64,000 bases of DNA, taken from assembly GCF_026340655.1 (NCBI RefSeq), contig NZ_JAPEOZ010000001.1, positions 7,440,001 through 7,504,000 of the forward strand. The letters run 5' to 3'. Positions 53,529 to 61,835 of the stretch are shown here, in pieces; the first letter of the stretch is position 1, and each line of letters starts with the position of its first letter. Below the pieces are notes generated by a model. The model did not search any database. It was given only the letters and a program-made list of their open reading frames with translations, and was not told the DNA's origin. Both the position numbers and the translations under genes were made by a program. This DNA comes from Streptomyces sp. NBC_01275 (GTDB lineage Bacteria; Actinomycetota; Actinomycetes; Streptomycetales; Streptomycetaceae).

Positions 53529-54542
53529 TCAGGCGACTCGGGCCAGGTCCGCGTGCCGTACCTCGTGGGCGAGGGGCAGGCCGTCGGCCACGCGCTCCAG
53601 CTCCTCCACGACGATGCGGCCGAGCCGCTCCAGTTCGTTGCCGAGGGAGCCCGCGATGTGCGGGGTGAGAAACACGTTCGGCAACCGGTACAGCGGAGAG
53701 TCGGCGGGCAGCGGCTCGGGCTCGGTGACGTCCAGGACGGCGTGCAGCCGGCCGGAGACCAACTCGTCGACGAGGGCCGCATGGTCGACGAGCGCACCCC
53801 GGGAGGTGTTGACGAGCACGCCGCCGTCGCGGATCAGGGCGAGCCGCGCACGGTCGAGCAGGTGGTGGGTCTCGGGGATGTCGGGCGCGTGCAGGCTGAC
53901 GATGTCGCTGTGGAGCAGCAGGTCTTCCAGAGAGAGCAGACGGACGCCCAGTTCGGCGGCCTCGGCGGGCTCGACGTAGGGGTCGTGGAGCAGGACCTCG
54001 AAGTCGTACGGGCGCAGCAGTTCCAGGAGGCGGCGGCCCACGCGGGAGGCGCCGATGACGCCGATCCGGCGGCCGAGGTTGCCGGTGGCGGCGGTCTCGG
54101 CGGGGGTGGGCTGGGCGTGGGTGCGGCGGTAGCGCTCGCGATGGGCGAAGGCGTCCTTCCCGGCGAGCAGGATCATCCCGAGCGTGTACTCGGCGACCGG
54201 GACGGCGTTGCCGGTGACCGCGCTGGAGACGCTCACCCCGCCGTTCCACAGCGCCTCGCCGATCAGCGAGCGGACCGAGCCCGCGGCGTGCAGGACCGTG
54301 CGCAGCCGGGGTGTTGCGGCGAGCGTGTCCGCGTCGAGGCGGGGACAGCCCCAGCCGGTGATCAGGACCTCGGCGTCGGCCAGGGCGGGCGAGGCGGCGG
54401 GGTCGGCGAAGTCCTGTACGACGAGCGTCGGGTCGATCTCGGCGGTCCGCCGCAGCCGGGCCACGAGCGGTGCGGGAAACAGCAGAGGGAGGTGCACCGG
54501 ATCCATGGCGAACACGGCCCTGGGCAGCTGGGCGCTGGGCAT
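53529..54542 (-). CDS. D-isomer specific 2-hydroxyacid dehydrogenase
   Basis: A 337-residue NAD-dependent dehydrogenase. The NAD site is GRRIGVIGASRVGRRLLELL (G-x-S-x-x-G variant), and the catalytic Arg, Glu and His lie in NTSRGALVDH, DVTEPEPLP and TPHIAGSLGN. The substrate is unknown; in a pectin-type locus a sugar-acid-derived 2-oxoacid is plausible. ATG 54542 follows two LacI-type operators by 20-45 bp. An upstream ATG (54617) would place the operators inside the gene, so I reject it. Confidence 0.88.
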   Translation of the reverse strand: MPSAQLPRAVFAMDPVHLPLLFPAPLVARLRRTAEIDPTLVVQDFADPAASPALADAEVLITGWGCPRLDADTLAATPRLRTVLHAAGSVRSLIGEALWNGGVSVSSAVTGNAVPVAEYTLGMILLAGKDAFAHRERYRRTHAQPTPAETAATGNLGRRIGVIGASRVGRRLLELLRPYDFEVLLHDPYVEPAEAAELGVRLLSLEDLLLHSDIVSLHAPDIPETHHLLDRARLALIRDGGVLVNTSRGALVDHAALVDELVSGRLHAVLDVTEPEPLPADSPLYRLPNVFLTPHIAGSLGNELERLGRIVVEELERVADGLPLAHEVRHADLARVA

Positions 54543-54561
54543 GACTCTCCCGAGGTGCGTA

Positions 54562-54586
54562 GGAAACGTTTTCTGAAAGCGCCTTC
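54562..54586. promoter_or_regulatory. Paired LacI-type operators before the hydroxyacid dehydrogenase gene
   Basis: Two palindromes, GGAAACGTTTTC (54562-54573) and GAAAGCGCCTTC (54575-54586), are centred 13 bp apart. The second matches the locus operator at 10 of 12 positions. They lie 20-44 bp upstream of the dehydrogenase ATG. Confidence 0.72.
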
Positions 54587-54764
54587 TACGGTAGGTCTGG
54601 CGTGCAGACATGGTCAATCGGTCGGAGGGATCGCCAGATCGCCCGAAAGGGGAAGCCTTTCAGGCGAGTTCATGCGCAAATGACAGAGGGGGAGGATGTC
54701 ACCAGCGGCGGTTACGACCAGTTGGGTTTCGGCACCCTCACGTACGCCAAATAGCCCTGCTACA

Positions 54765-54823
54765 GCTCGTGCACCGGAATACCGCGTGCCGCTGTGGTGC
54801 TCTGGTGTTACCGGTGCACGAGC
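54765..54823. promoter_or_regulatory. Perfect 13-bp inverted repeat in front of the esterase gene
   Basis: GCTCGTGCACCGG (54765-54777) and CCGGTGCACGAGC (54811-54823) are exact inverted copies with 33 nt between them, ending 22 bp before the esterase ATG. In RNA this would be a stable hairpin just upstream of the ribosome-binding site; as DNA it could be a two-site operator. No gene lies in the gap 54543-54845. Confidence 0.8.
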
Positions 54824-54845
54824 GCGGCGAAGGGCTGGTGAGCAG

Positions 54846-56519
54846 ATGGCACAAGACCAGACGAACCCCGTGGACGATTCCCGGGTGAACCCCGATCCCG
54901 TCGCGAGGACGCCCTACGGGGCCGTACGCGGGAGGTATGAGGACGGCATCGCGGTCTTCCGGGGCATCCCCTACGCGGCGCCCCCCTTCGGGCCCCGCCG
55001 GTTCCGGCCGCCCGAGCCGCCCGAGCCCTGGGACGGGGTGCGCGACGCGGGCGCCTTCGGGTCGACGCCGCCGAAACCGCCGTACTCCGACGCCTTCGCC
55101 CAGTATCTGGCCGATCCCGTCGTGCCGGGCGACGACTGTCTCAACCTCAACGTCTGGACGCCCGAGCCCGGTCCCGGCGCCCGGCTCCCCGTCCTGGTGT
55201 GGCTGCACGGCGGCGCGCTGACCAGGGGATCCTCGGCCGTGCCCGTGTACGACGGGCGGAACTTCGCACGCGATGGAACCGTCTTCGTGTCGATCAACTA
55301 CCGACTGGGGGTGGAGGGCTACGGACTGTTCCCGGACGCCCCCGCCAACCCCGGTCTGCGCGACCAGCTCGCCGCCCTGGAATGGGTCCACCGGTCGATC
55401 AGGGACTTCGGCGGCGACCCCGACAGGGTCACCCTGGCCGGTCAGTCCGCCGGCGCGATCAGCGTCGGCGCCCTGATCGCCGCCCCGCAGGCCCAGGGAC
55501 TCTTCCGGCGGGCCGTCCTGCAGAGCGGGCCGCCGGAGGCCTTCGAGCGGGACAAGGTGCGGCGCATGGTGCGCCGTATGGCGACCCGGTTGAAGATTCC
55601 CGCCACCGCCGAGGCCTTCGCCGCCGTCGACCGCGACCTGCTGCTGCGCACCCAGGCCGACGTCGGCAGACTCAGCAGCCCCGTCCTGGGCGGGCCCGGC
55701 TTCGGCGTCGTCGTCGACGGCGACCTCGTCCCGCGCGACCCGCTCGAAGCCCTGATCGACGGCGACGCGGCCCCCGGCGTCGACCTCCTGCTCGGCTGGA
55801 CCCGCGACGAGTACCGGCTCTGGCTGGTCCCGGGCGGTCTGCTGGAACGCGTCGACCGCCTCGGCGCCGTCGCCCTCGCCGGCGCCATGGCCCGCTGCCA
55901 CTGCGGCCACGAGGTGCCGCGCGGCTACCGTGCCCTGCACCCGGAGGCCGGCACCGCCGAGACCGTCGGCCAGATGGTCACCGACCACCTGCTGCGCACG
56001 CCCCTGCACCGGCTGGCCGACGCCCGCCCCGGATCGTCGTATGTGTACGAGTTCGCCTGGCCCTCGCTGCGGCCGGGGCTCGGCGCCTGCCACGCCCTCG
56101 AGCTCGGCTTCGTCTTCGACACCGGTGACGCGCCCGAGTCCGCCAGGCTCGCCGGGGACGGCGCCCCGCGGGAGCTCGCCGACGCGATGCACGGCGCGTG
56201 GGTGCGGTTCGCGGCGACGGGCGACCCCGGCTGGGAGGCCTGGGACGCGGCGCACCCGGTGCGGATCTTCGGCGAGGTCGAGGGCGAGGGCGCACCGTAT
56301 CCGGGCGATGTCACCTCCAGCGGTCACCGCATGCCCTACACGTCCTACGGTCCGCGTGACCGGGAGCTGGCCCTGTGGACGGCGCAGACCCCCACCGGGG
56401 AGAGCGCGATCCCCGCGCCGCCGCCGGATCCGCTCACCGGAAAAGGCGTCGTACGCGGTACCGAGCTCAGGTCGGCGGTACGCCGACTGCGGCGGGCCGG
56501 GGGAGCACGGCGGACCTGA
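54846..56519 (+). CDS. Type-B carboxylesterase/lipase family protein
   Basis: A 557-residue alpha/beta hydrolase. The oxyanion and nucleophile regions are VLVWLHGGALTRGSS and VTLAGQSAGAISVG (GxSxG with the catalytic Ser). The acid is in LLLGWTRDEYRLW and the His in LGACHALELGFVF. The family uses esters of many kinds; beside pectin enzymes an aryl- or acetyl-ester role is possible. There is no signal peptide, so the protein is cytoplasmic. ATG 54846 begins MAQDQTNPVDDSR. Confidence 0.88.
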   Translation: MAQDQTNPVDDSRVNPDPVARTPYGAVRGRYEDGIAVFRGIPYAAPPFGPRRFRPPEPPEPWDGVRDAGAFGSTPPKPPYSDAFAQYLADPVVPGDDCLNLNVWTPEPGPGARLPVLVWLHGGALTRGSSAVPVYDGRNFARDGTVFVSINYRLGVEGYGLFPDAPANPGLRDQLAALEWVHRSIRDFGGDPDRVTLAGQSAGAISVGALIAAPQAQGLFRRAVLQSGPPEAFERDKVRRMVRRMATRLKIPATAEAFAAVDRDLLLRTQADVGRLSSPVLGGPGFGVVVDGDLVPRDPLEALIDGDAAPGVDLLLGWTRDEYRLWLVPGGLLERVDRLGAVALAGAMARCHCGHEVPRGYRALHPEAGTAETVGQMVTDHLLRTPLHRLADARPGSSYVYEFAWPSLRPGLGACHALELGFVFDTGDAPESARLAGDGAPRELADAMHGAWVRFAATGDPGWEAWDAAHPVRIFGEVEGEGAPYPGDVTSSGHRMPYTSYGPRDRELALWTAQTPTGESAIPAPPPDPLTGKGVVRGTELRSAVRRLRRAGGARRT

Positions 56520-56539
56520 CCGCCAGGCCAGGGCACTCC

Positions 56540-56667
56540 CACGCCACGCCCCCACGCCACGCCCCCAGGCCACCGCGCCCACGTCACCGCACCGTCACGC
56601 CCCACGTCACCGGACCGCAGGCCCCCCACATCACCGCACCACCGGTCTCCCCACGTCACCGCACCGC
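56540..56667. repeat. Degenerate repeats after the esterase gene
   Basis: On the plus strand CACGCCACGCCCC and CACGTCACCGCACC-type units of about 13-15 bp repeat at least six times with variation. They lie between the esterase stop and a truncated LacI reading frame, and run into the end of that frame. Confidence 0.7.
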
Positions 56668-56748
56668 CAGGGAACCCTTGCCGACCCCCGCCTGGGCCGC
56701 CACATCTCTGACGGTGCTGCGCACCCCGACCGCGCTCTTCCTCGTCAT
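56656..56748 (-). pseudogene. Truncated LacI-type regulator, helix-turn-helix only
   Basis: A 30-codon frame with a good Shine-Dalgarno (GGAGGGGCGGGG then ATG) encodes MTRKSAVGVR then STVRDVAAQAGVGKGSLAVR and stops. The TVRDVAAQAGV-x-x-G-S pattern is the first helix-turn-helix of LacI regulators, which normally continues SRVLN and about 300 more residues. The frame ends exactly where the GTGACGTGGG-type repeats begin. It is 83 bp downstream of mmuM on the same strand. The rest of the gap 56520-56831 is repeat sequence. Confidence 0.6.
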
Positions 56749-56831
56749 CCCCGCCCCTCCCCCCGGAAAGCCCGGCGACAACCGGTTTCCCCGAGCGGAG
56801 GCCAGCAGCGGTGGTCACGTCGGCGGAGGGC

Positions 56832-57773
56832 TTACGACGTGGTCAGCGTCCGGGCGATCGACGCCACCGCCTCCGGACCCACCCGACAGCAGCCGCCGAT
56901 CAGCCGGGCCCCCGACTCGCGCCAGACCAGGACCTGTTCGGGAGCGAAGGTGGAACGGCCCTGCCACGCCCGCGCCCGGGCGTCCCAGACCTCGCCGCTG
57001 TTGGGGTAGACGACGACCGGCTTGCCCGTCACCCGCGCCGCGGTCGCCACGGCGGCCTCGACGTCCTCGGGGGCGCAGCAGTTGACGCCGACCGCGATCA
57101 CCTCGTCCGCGTCCGCGGCCAGTGCGAACGCCTCCTCCAACGGCTGCCCGGCACGCGTACGGTCACCGGAGATCGAGTACGACAGCCAGGCCGGCACGCC
57201 GAGGCCGCGCACCGCCCGCAGCAGCGCCTCGGCCTCGTCGGCGTCGGGAACCGTTTCCAGGGCCAGCACGTCGGGCGCCGCGGCGGCCAGCACCTCGAGA
57301 CGCGGACGGTGGAAACGCTCCAGCTCCTCGACGCTCAGGCCGTAGCGGCCCCGGTACTCGGAACCGTCCGCGAGCATCGCCCCGTACGGGCCCACCGACG
57401 CGGCCACCCACAGGGGGTGTGCGACCCCGTTGTCCCGGGCCTGCCGGGCCGCCTCTCGGGCCAGTTCCACACTCAGCGTGAGCAGCCGGGCGGCTTCCTC
57501 GCGGGTGATTCCGCGCTTCGCGAAGCCCTCGAAGGTGGCCTGGTAACTGGCGGTGATCGCCACGTTCGCGCCCGCCTCGAAGTAGGCGAGGTGCGCCTCG
57601 GTGATCGCCTCGGGCCGCTCGGCGAGCAGCCGCGCCGACCACAGCTCGTCGCTCAGGTCGTGCCCGGCGGACGCGAGCTGGTTGGACATGCCGCCGTCGA
57701 GGACGACGGCGCCGGCGGCGAGGGCCGCTGCGAGGGAGGTCTCCGCGAGGGGAGCAGGAGTGTCGCTGGTCAT
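56832..57773 (-). CDS. mmuM: Homocysteine S-methyltransferase
   Basis: A 313-residue zinc methyltransferase that makes methionine from homocysteine, usually with S-methylmethionine. The first strand is GAVVLDGGMSNQL. Zinc cysteines are visible in AVGVNCCAPEDVE and RLIGGCCRVGPEA. PNSGEVWDARARAWQG is the substrate-loop region. The TAGCGT box 6 nt before the ATG suggests a leaderless transcript. S-methylmethionine is a plant compound, which agrees with the plant-polymer genes next door, but this is only suggestive. Confidence 0.92.
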   Translation of the reverse strand: MTSDTPAPLAETSLAAALAAGAVVLDGGMSNQLASAGHDLSDELWSARLLAERPEAITEAHLAYFEAGANVAITASYQATFEGFAKRGITREEAARLLTLSVELAREAARQARDNGVAHPLWVAASVGPYGAMLADGSEYRGRYGLSVEELERFHRPRLEVLAAAAPDVLALETVPDADEAEALLRAVRGLGVPAWLSYSISGDRTRAGQPLEEAFALAADADEVIAVGVNCCAPEDVEAAVATAARVTGKPVVVYPNSGEVWDARARAWQGRSTFAPEQVLVWRESGARLIGGCCRVGPEAVASIARTLTTS

Positions 57774-57919
57774 GCGACGACGCTAGTCGAAGGCGCGGCG
57801 GGCGGCCGGACGAGTCCGGTCCATGAACGGATCGACCACGATGTGGGACCGGGGGCGCGGTCACCCTTTCGTTCGCGCGCCGTGGGCAGGCCACCCCGGT
57901 GGCGCTTCCGCGTTGTGGT

Positions 57920-60163
57920 TCAGCGGCCGCGGGCGGAGTGCCGCCCACCCCGGCGGCGGCCTTCGCCGCGCGTCCGTCTGGTCGTCGGCATCAGCAGCCC
58001 GCCGAGCAGCCCGGCCGCCAGGACGTACGGCCACCAGCCGAACGCGCCGCTCTCGGCCGCGCTCGCGCTCCGGGTCCGAGCCGTCACCGCCCCCGACGAG
58101 GCCTGCCCGGTCGCGCGCGCCGAGGGGCTCGCGGCCGTCGCCGTGAGGACGACGTCGTTGCCGTCGCCGCCCCGGTAGCTGATCCGGTAGACGGTGTCGG
58201 CGAGCTTCACCTCGGTGCCCTCGCGCAGCCCGTCGAAGGCGCCGGAGACCACGGTGCCCCCGGTGTGTTCGAGGACGGTGATCTCCTTCCCGGACCCCTC
58301 CTGCCCGGACCCCTCCTTCCCGGACCTGTCCTGCCCGGACCCCTCCTTCTCCTCGCCCGTGCTCAGGCTCGCCGCCGGGCTCGCGCCGGTCTCCTGCGCC
58401 GTGCCGGTGCTCTCTTGCACCGGATCCGCCGCCCCGGCCGCCGACAGGTCGAGCCCGCCGCTCAGCCGCACCTTCCCGCCGACCTTCAACGGGGAGCTCT
58501 TCAGCACGAGTTGGCCCTGGTCGCTCTGGGTGTAGTCGCCGGTCACCGTCAACCCGCCCGCGACGACGCCGTCGTTCGTCACGGCCCCCTTCACCGTGCC
58601 CTTGCCGCTGAGCGTGCTTGTCACCCGCAGCGCCGAGCCGCCGGTGTCCAGCCGCGCCCCCGCCGCCGTCAGCCGGACGGCCCTGCTGTTCGCGAGGGTC
58701 GCCCCGTCCTTGAGCGCCAGGGTCCCCTTCCGGACCGTCGTCGTTCCGGTGTACGTCACCGCGGACCCCGTAAGGGTCGTCGTCGCGGCCCCGGACTGGA
58801 CGAGCGAGCCGCTCCCGCCGATCCGCGACAGGGAGACCGCCTTCTCGGTGTTCCGCACGACGAGCGTCCCGTCGTTCACGACCCGTCGCAGCGTGGTGCC
58901 GGTGAGCAGCGAACCGTCGCCGCCCGCCGCGCCCGACCCCAGCCGCAGCACCGCCCCCGGCCCCACGGTCGTCGTGCCGTCGTAGTGCTGATCGGCCGCG
59001 AAGGTGACGTCGTTGCCCTTCGTCCCGGCGATGACGACGTCCCCGGCGCCGGGCGCCGCCAGCGTGTCGTGGTACCTGCCCCCGCCGATCGGCGCGCCCA
59101 GGGTCACGGGGCCGTTGTAGTCGAACGTCAGCAGCGACCGGCGGCCGCTCGCCTGGTGAAGATTGATGTAGACGGTCTCCTTCGTTCCCGGCATGAAGAT
59201 CCGGTGCGTGGTGCCGTCGCCCCACTGCACGTTCGCACCCTCGATGTTGGTGCCGCGCTTGTTCAACTGATGAGGTATCGCCCGCCAGTTGATGCCCGGG
59301 TCGCTCAACGACGGGTCGGTTTCGCCGCCCCGGTCGCTGTAGCTGTACTGCCCGGTGAGCACGACCTTGCTGCCGGGCCGGGTGTGGACGTTGACGTCGC
59401 TGCCGTACGCCCGCTGGTAGAAGTCCTGGCGCAGGGTGATCGTCTGGTCGAGCGGGGTGTCGATGATCCAGGAGCCCTGGTTGAGGATCGCGCGGGCGTC
59501 GGGCAGCGACACCGGGTACTCGGGGCGGCCGACGGCCATGCCGGTGCCGTTGTCGATGACACCGGAGAACGGGTGGGTGCCCGCCAGGTCGAGGGTGCCC
59601 CACATGTTGCGGGGCTGGGTGACCAGACCCGAGCCGCTGATCGTGCCGATGTTGAAGGTGCGGGTCAGGGAGAGGCGGAGGGTGCCGTCGACGCGGACGT
59701 TGAGCTGGTTCAGCCGGTAGCCGGGCGTGTCGTAGGGGAAGTGCCCGATGAGACCCGTACCTCCGCCGGCGCCGTACTGGAGCGTGGCCCCGCGCTCGAT
59801 GGTGATCGCGGGCGGGTCGGGGCGGGTGACCGTCGTGTACGGATGGTTGCCGCCCTGCGTGCGCACCACCTGCCGTTGCCGGGCCTTCGGCAGCGTGAAG
59901 TCGCTGTCCCTGGTGAGGATCAGCGTCCCGCTGCCGCGCACGGTGAGACTCCCCTGACCTCGGAAGACGCCGTCGTACGTGGTGGTCCCGGAGGGCACGG
60001 TGACCACCGTGTCGCCGGTGAGGGCCACGTCCCGGTCGGCGAGGACGTCGGCGGTGACGTCCCGGGCGTCGGCGGCCGCGGCCGGGGGAGCGGTGGCCAG
60101 GAGGGCGGCGACGGCCGCGAGGGCCCCGGCGGCCGCTGCTGTGGTGTGGAGGGGGGTGCGCAC
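57920..60163 (-). CDS. Membrane-tethered beta-strand-repeat (PATR-like) surface protein
   Basis: A 747-residue exported protein. A signal peptide (ends PPAAAAD) is followed by about 550 residues of beta-helix-like sequence with autotransporter-associated repeats (YDGTTTVGPGAVLRLGSGAA; YTGTTTVRKGTLALKDGATL; VTGDYTQSDQGQLVLKSSPL). Next come a Gly/Ser/Glu repeat linker (KEGSGQEGSGKE), a final GGTVVSGAFDGL-type strand, and a C-terminal tail of one hydrophobic segment plus an Arg-rich end. No LPXTG is visible. GTG 60163 begins VRTPLHTTAAAAG. A LacI-type operator lies 85 bp upstream. Confidence 0.75.
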   Translation of the reverse strand: MRTPLHTTAAAAGALAAVAALLATAPPAAAADARDVTADVLADRDVALTGDTVVTVPSGTTTYDGVFRGQGSLTVRGSGTLILTRDSDFTLPKARQRQVVRTQGGNHPYTTVTRPDPPAITIERGATLQYGAGGGTGLIGHFPYDTPGYRLNQLNVRVDGTLRLSLTRTFNIGTISGSGLVTQPRNMWGTLDLAGTHPFSGVIDNGTGMAVGRPEYPVSLPDARAILNQGSWIIDTPLDQTITLRQDFYQRAYGSDVNVHTRPGSKVVLTGQYSYSDRGGETDPSLSDPGINWRAIPHQLNKRGTNIEGANVQWGDGTTHRIFMPGTKETVYINLHQASGRRSLLTFDYNGPVTLGAPIGGGRYHDTLAAPGAGDVVIAGTKGNDVTFAADQHYDGTTTVGPGAVLRLGSGAAGGDGSLLTGTTLRRVVNDGTLVVRNTEKAVSLSRIGGSGSLVQSGAATTTLTGSAVTYTGTTTVRKGTLALKDGATLANSRAVRLTAAGARLDTGGSALRVTSTLSGKGTVKGAVTNDGVVAGGLTVTGDYTQSDQGQLVLKSSPLKVGGKVRLSGGLDLSAAGAADPVQESTGTAQETGASPAASLSTGEEKEGSGQDRSGKEGSGQEGSGKEITVLEHTGGTVVSGAFDGLREGTEVKLADTVYRISYRGGDGNDVVLTATAASPSARATGQASSGAVTARTRSASAAESGAFGWWPYVLAAGLLGGLLMPTTRRTRGEGRRRGGRHSARGR

Positions 60164-60247
60164 GGACGGGAGACGGTCCGGGGCCCCGACCGATAACAGA
60201 AAATCGCCGCCCCGCCGGAAAACACCGGACCCCGAAGGGATCCTCCG

Positions 60248-60259
60248 GAAAAGGCTTTC
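60248..60259. promoter_or_regulatory. LacI-type operator between the surface-protein and GH43 genes
   Basis: GAAAAGGCTTTC, a variant of the locus operator, sits in the 252-bp divergent region between the surface-protein gene (start 60163) and the GH43 gene (start 60416) and could control both. Confidence 0.65.
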
Positions 60260-60415
60260 TATCAAGTCTCGTCCGACCCGTTGACCTGCTCGTAACACAC
60301 CCTTACCTTTTCGGCGTTCGTCATTCCACATCCCGTTCGCAGTACCGAACGTCCCTCGCTCGGTATCCAGGACTTCGGCGCCCCGTCGCCGACACCGTGA
60401 AGGAGAGTGCGTGAG

Positions 60416-61828
60416 ATGAGACGTGCGTACGCGACCCTGCTCGCCCTCTGTCTGGCGCTGATCGGCGCCTTCGTCACCGCGGGCCCCGCCGGGGCGGCGG
60501 CGCAGACCGTGCCCAACGGCGTCCAGTTCACCGACACCTCGGGCAACGTCGTGCATGCGCACGGCGGGGGTGTCATCAAGGTCGGCAGCTACTACTACTG
60601 GTTCGGCGAGGACCGCAACGCGGACAACACCTTCCGGTCCGTGGACGCCTACCGCTCCACCGACCTGAAGACCTGGGAGTTCAGAAACCGCGTGCTGACC
60701 CAGTCCAGCGCCTCCGAGCTGAGCACCGCCTACATCGAGCGGCCCAAGGTCGTGTACAACGCGTCCACCGGCAAGTTCGTGATGTGGATGCACAAGGAGA
60801 ACGGCGTCGACTACAGCGAGGCCCGCGCGGCCGTCGCCGTGTCCGACACGATCGACGGCAGCTACACCTACCAGAGCAGCTTCCGCCCGCTCGGCCAGTA
60901 CATGTCCCGTGACATCACGACGTTCGTCGACACCGACGGAACCGGTTACATGGTGTCGGCCGCCAACGAGAACTACGACCTGCACATCTACCGGCTCACC
61001 GCCGACTACACCGGCATCGCGAGCCTGGTCGCCAACCCCTGGGCGGGCGGCCACCGCGAGGCGCCGGCCCTGTTCAAGCGCGACGGCGTCTACTTCATGC
61101 TGACGTCGGGGGCGACCGGCTGGAGCCCCAACCAGCAGCAGTACGCCACCGCGACCAGCCCGGCCGGCCCCTGGACGTCGATGACGAACGTGGGCGACTC
61201 CACGGCCTACGGCTCGCAGACCGCGTACGTCCTGCCCGTCGACGGGACCTCCGGCACGTCGTACCTCTACATGGGCGACCGCTGGGGCAACTCCTTCGGC
61301 GGCACCGTCAACGACTCCCGCTACGTCTGGCTGCCGCTGACGTTCCCGTCCTCCACCTCCCTCTCGTTGTCCTGGTCCCCGGAGGTCACCGTCGACACGG
61401 CCGCCGGGACGGTCGGCGGCACCAGCGCCACGTACAACACGCTGATCGCCCGGCACTCCGCCAAGTGCGCCGATGTGACCAGCCAGTCGCTGTGGGCGGG
61501 CGCGCAGGTCAAGCAGTACGACTGCAACGGCGGCAACAACCAGAAGTACTGGTTCAAGTCGGTCGCGACCGGTTACTACCAGCTGGTCGTCCGCAACAGC
61601 TCCCTGTGCCTGCAGGAGAACGCCAACACGGTCACCCAGGAGAACTGCGACACGTCGGCCACCGCCCAGCAGTGGTCCCTCACCACCAGCGGGAGCTACG
61701 TGAACGTGAAGTCCCGCGCGAGCGGCGAGTGCCTGGACGTGAACGGCGCGTCCACCGCCAACTCCGCCGCGATCATCACGTACACGTGCAACGGCGGAAC
61801 GAACCAGCAGTGGACGCGCGGTAGTTGA
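60416..61828 (+). CDS. GH43 exo-beta-1,3-galactanase-type enzyme with CBM13
   Basis: A 470-residue secreted glycosidase. The signal peptide ends AGPAGAAA. The five-bladed GH43 propeller (about 30-330) has HAHGGGVIKVGSYYYWFGED, ERPKVVYNASTGKFVMWMH, GHREAPALFKRDGVYFMLTS and YGSQTAYVLPV, closest in pattern to subfamily 24 (galactan 1,3-beta-galactosidase). A ricin-type CBM13 (about 340-470) shows three QxW-like repeats: NNQKYWF, AQQWSL and NQQWTR. It would trim arabinogalactan side chains. ATG 60416 has AAGGAG 10 nt upstream. Confidence 0.85.
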   Translation: MRRAYATLLALCLALIGAFVTAGPAGAAAQTVPNGVQFTDTSGNVVHAHGGGVIKVGSYYYWFGEDRNADNTFRSVDAYRSTDLKTWEFRNRVLTQSSASELSTAYIERPKVVYNASTGKFVMWMHKENGVDYSEARAAVAVSDTIDGSYTYQSSFRPLGQYMSRDITTFVDTDGTGYMVSAANENYDLHIYRLTADYTGIASLVANPWAGGHREAPALFKRDGVYFMLTSGATGWSPNQQQYATATSPAGPWTSMTNVGDSTAYGSQTAYVLPVDGTSGTSYLYMGDRWGNSFGGTVNDSRYVWLPLTFPSSTSLSLSWSPEVTVDTAAGTVGGTSATYNTLIARHSAKCADVTSQSLWAGAQVKQYDCNGGNNQKYWFKSVATGYYQLVVRNSSLCLQENANTVTQENCDTSATAQQWSLTTSGSYVNVKSRASGECLDVNGASTANSAAIITYTCNGGTNQQWTRGS

Positions 61829-61835
61829 CGGATCG

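Noticed and set aside
54645..54661. GAAAGG-N5-CCTTTC as a further LacI site
   Set aside because: The spacing differs from the 12-bp sites by 5 bp, so it is probably unrelated.
60164..61456. Upstream extension of the surface-protein frame
   Set aside because: It runs antisense through the GH43 gene. The signal peptide begins at GTG 60163.
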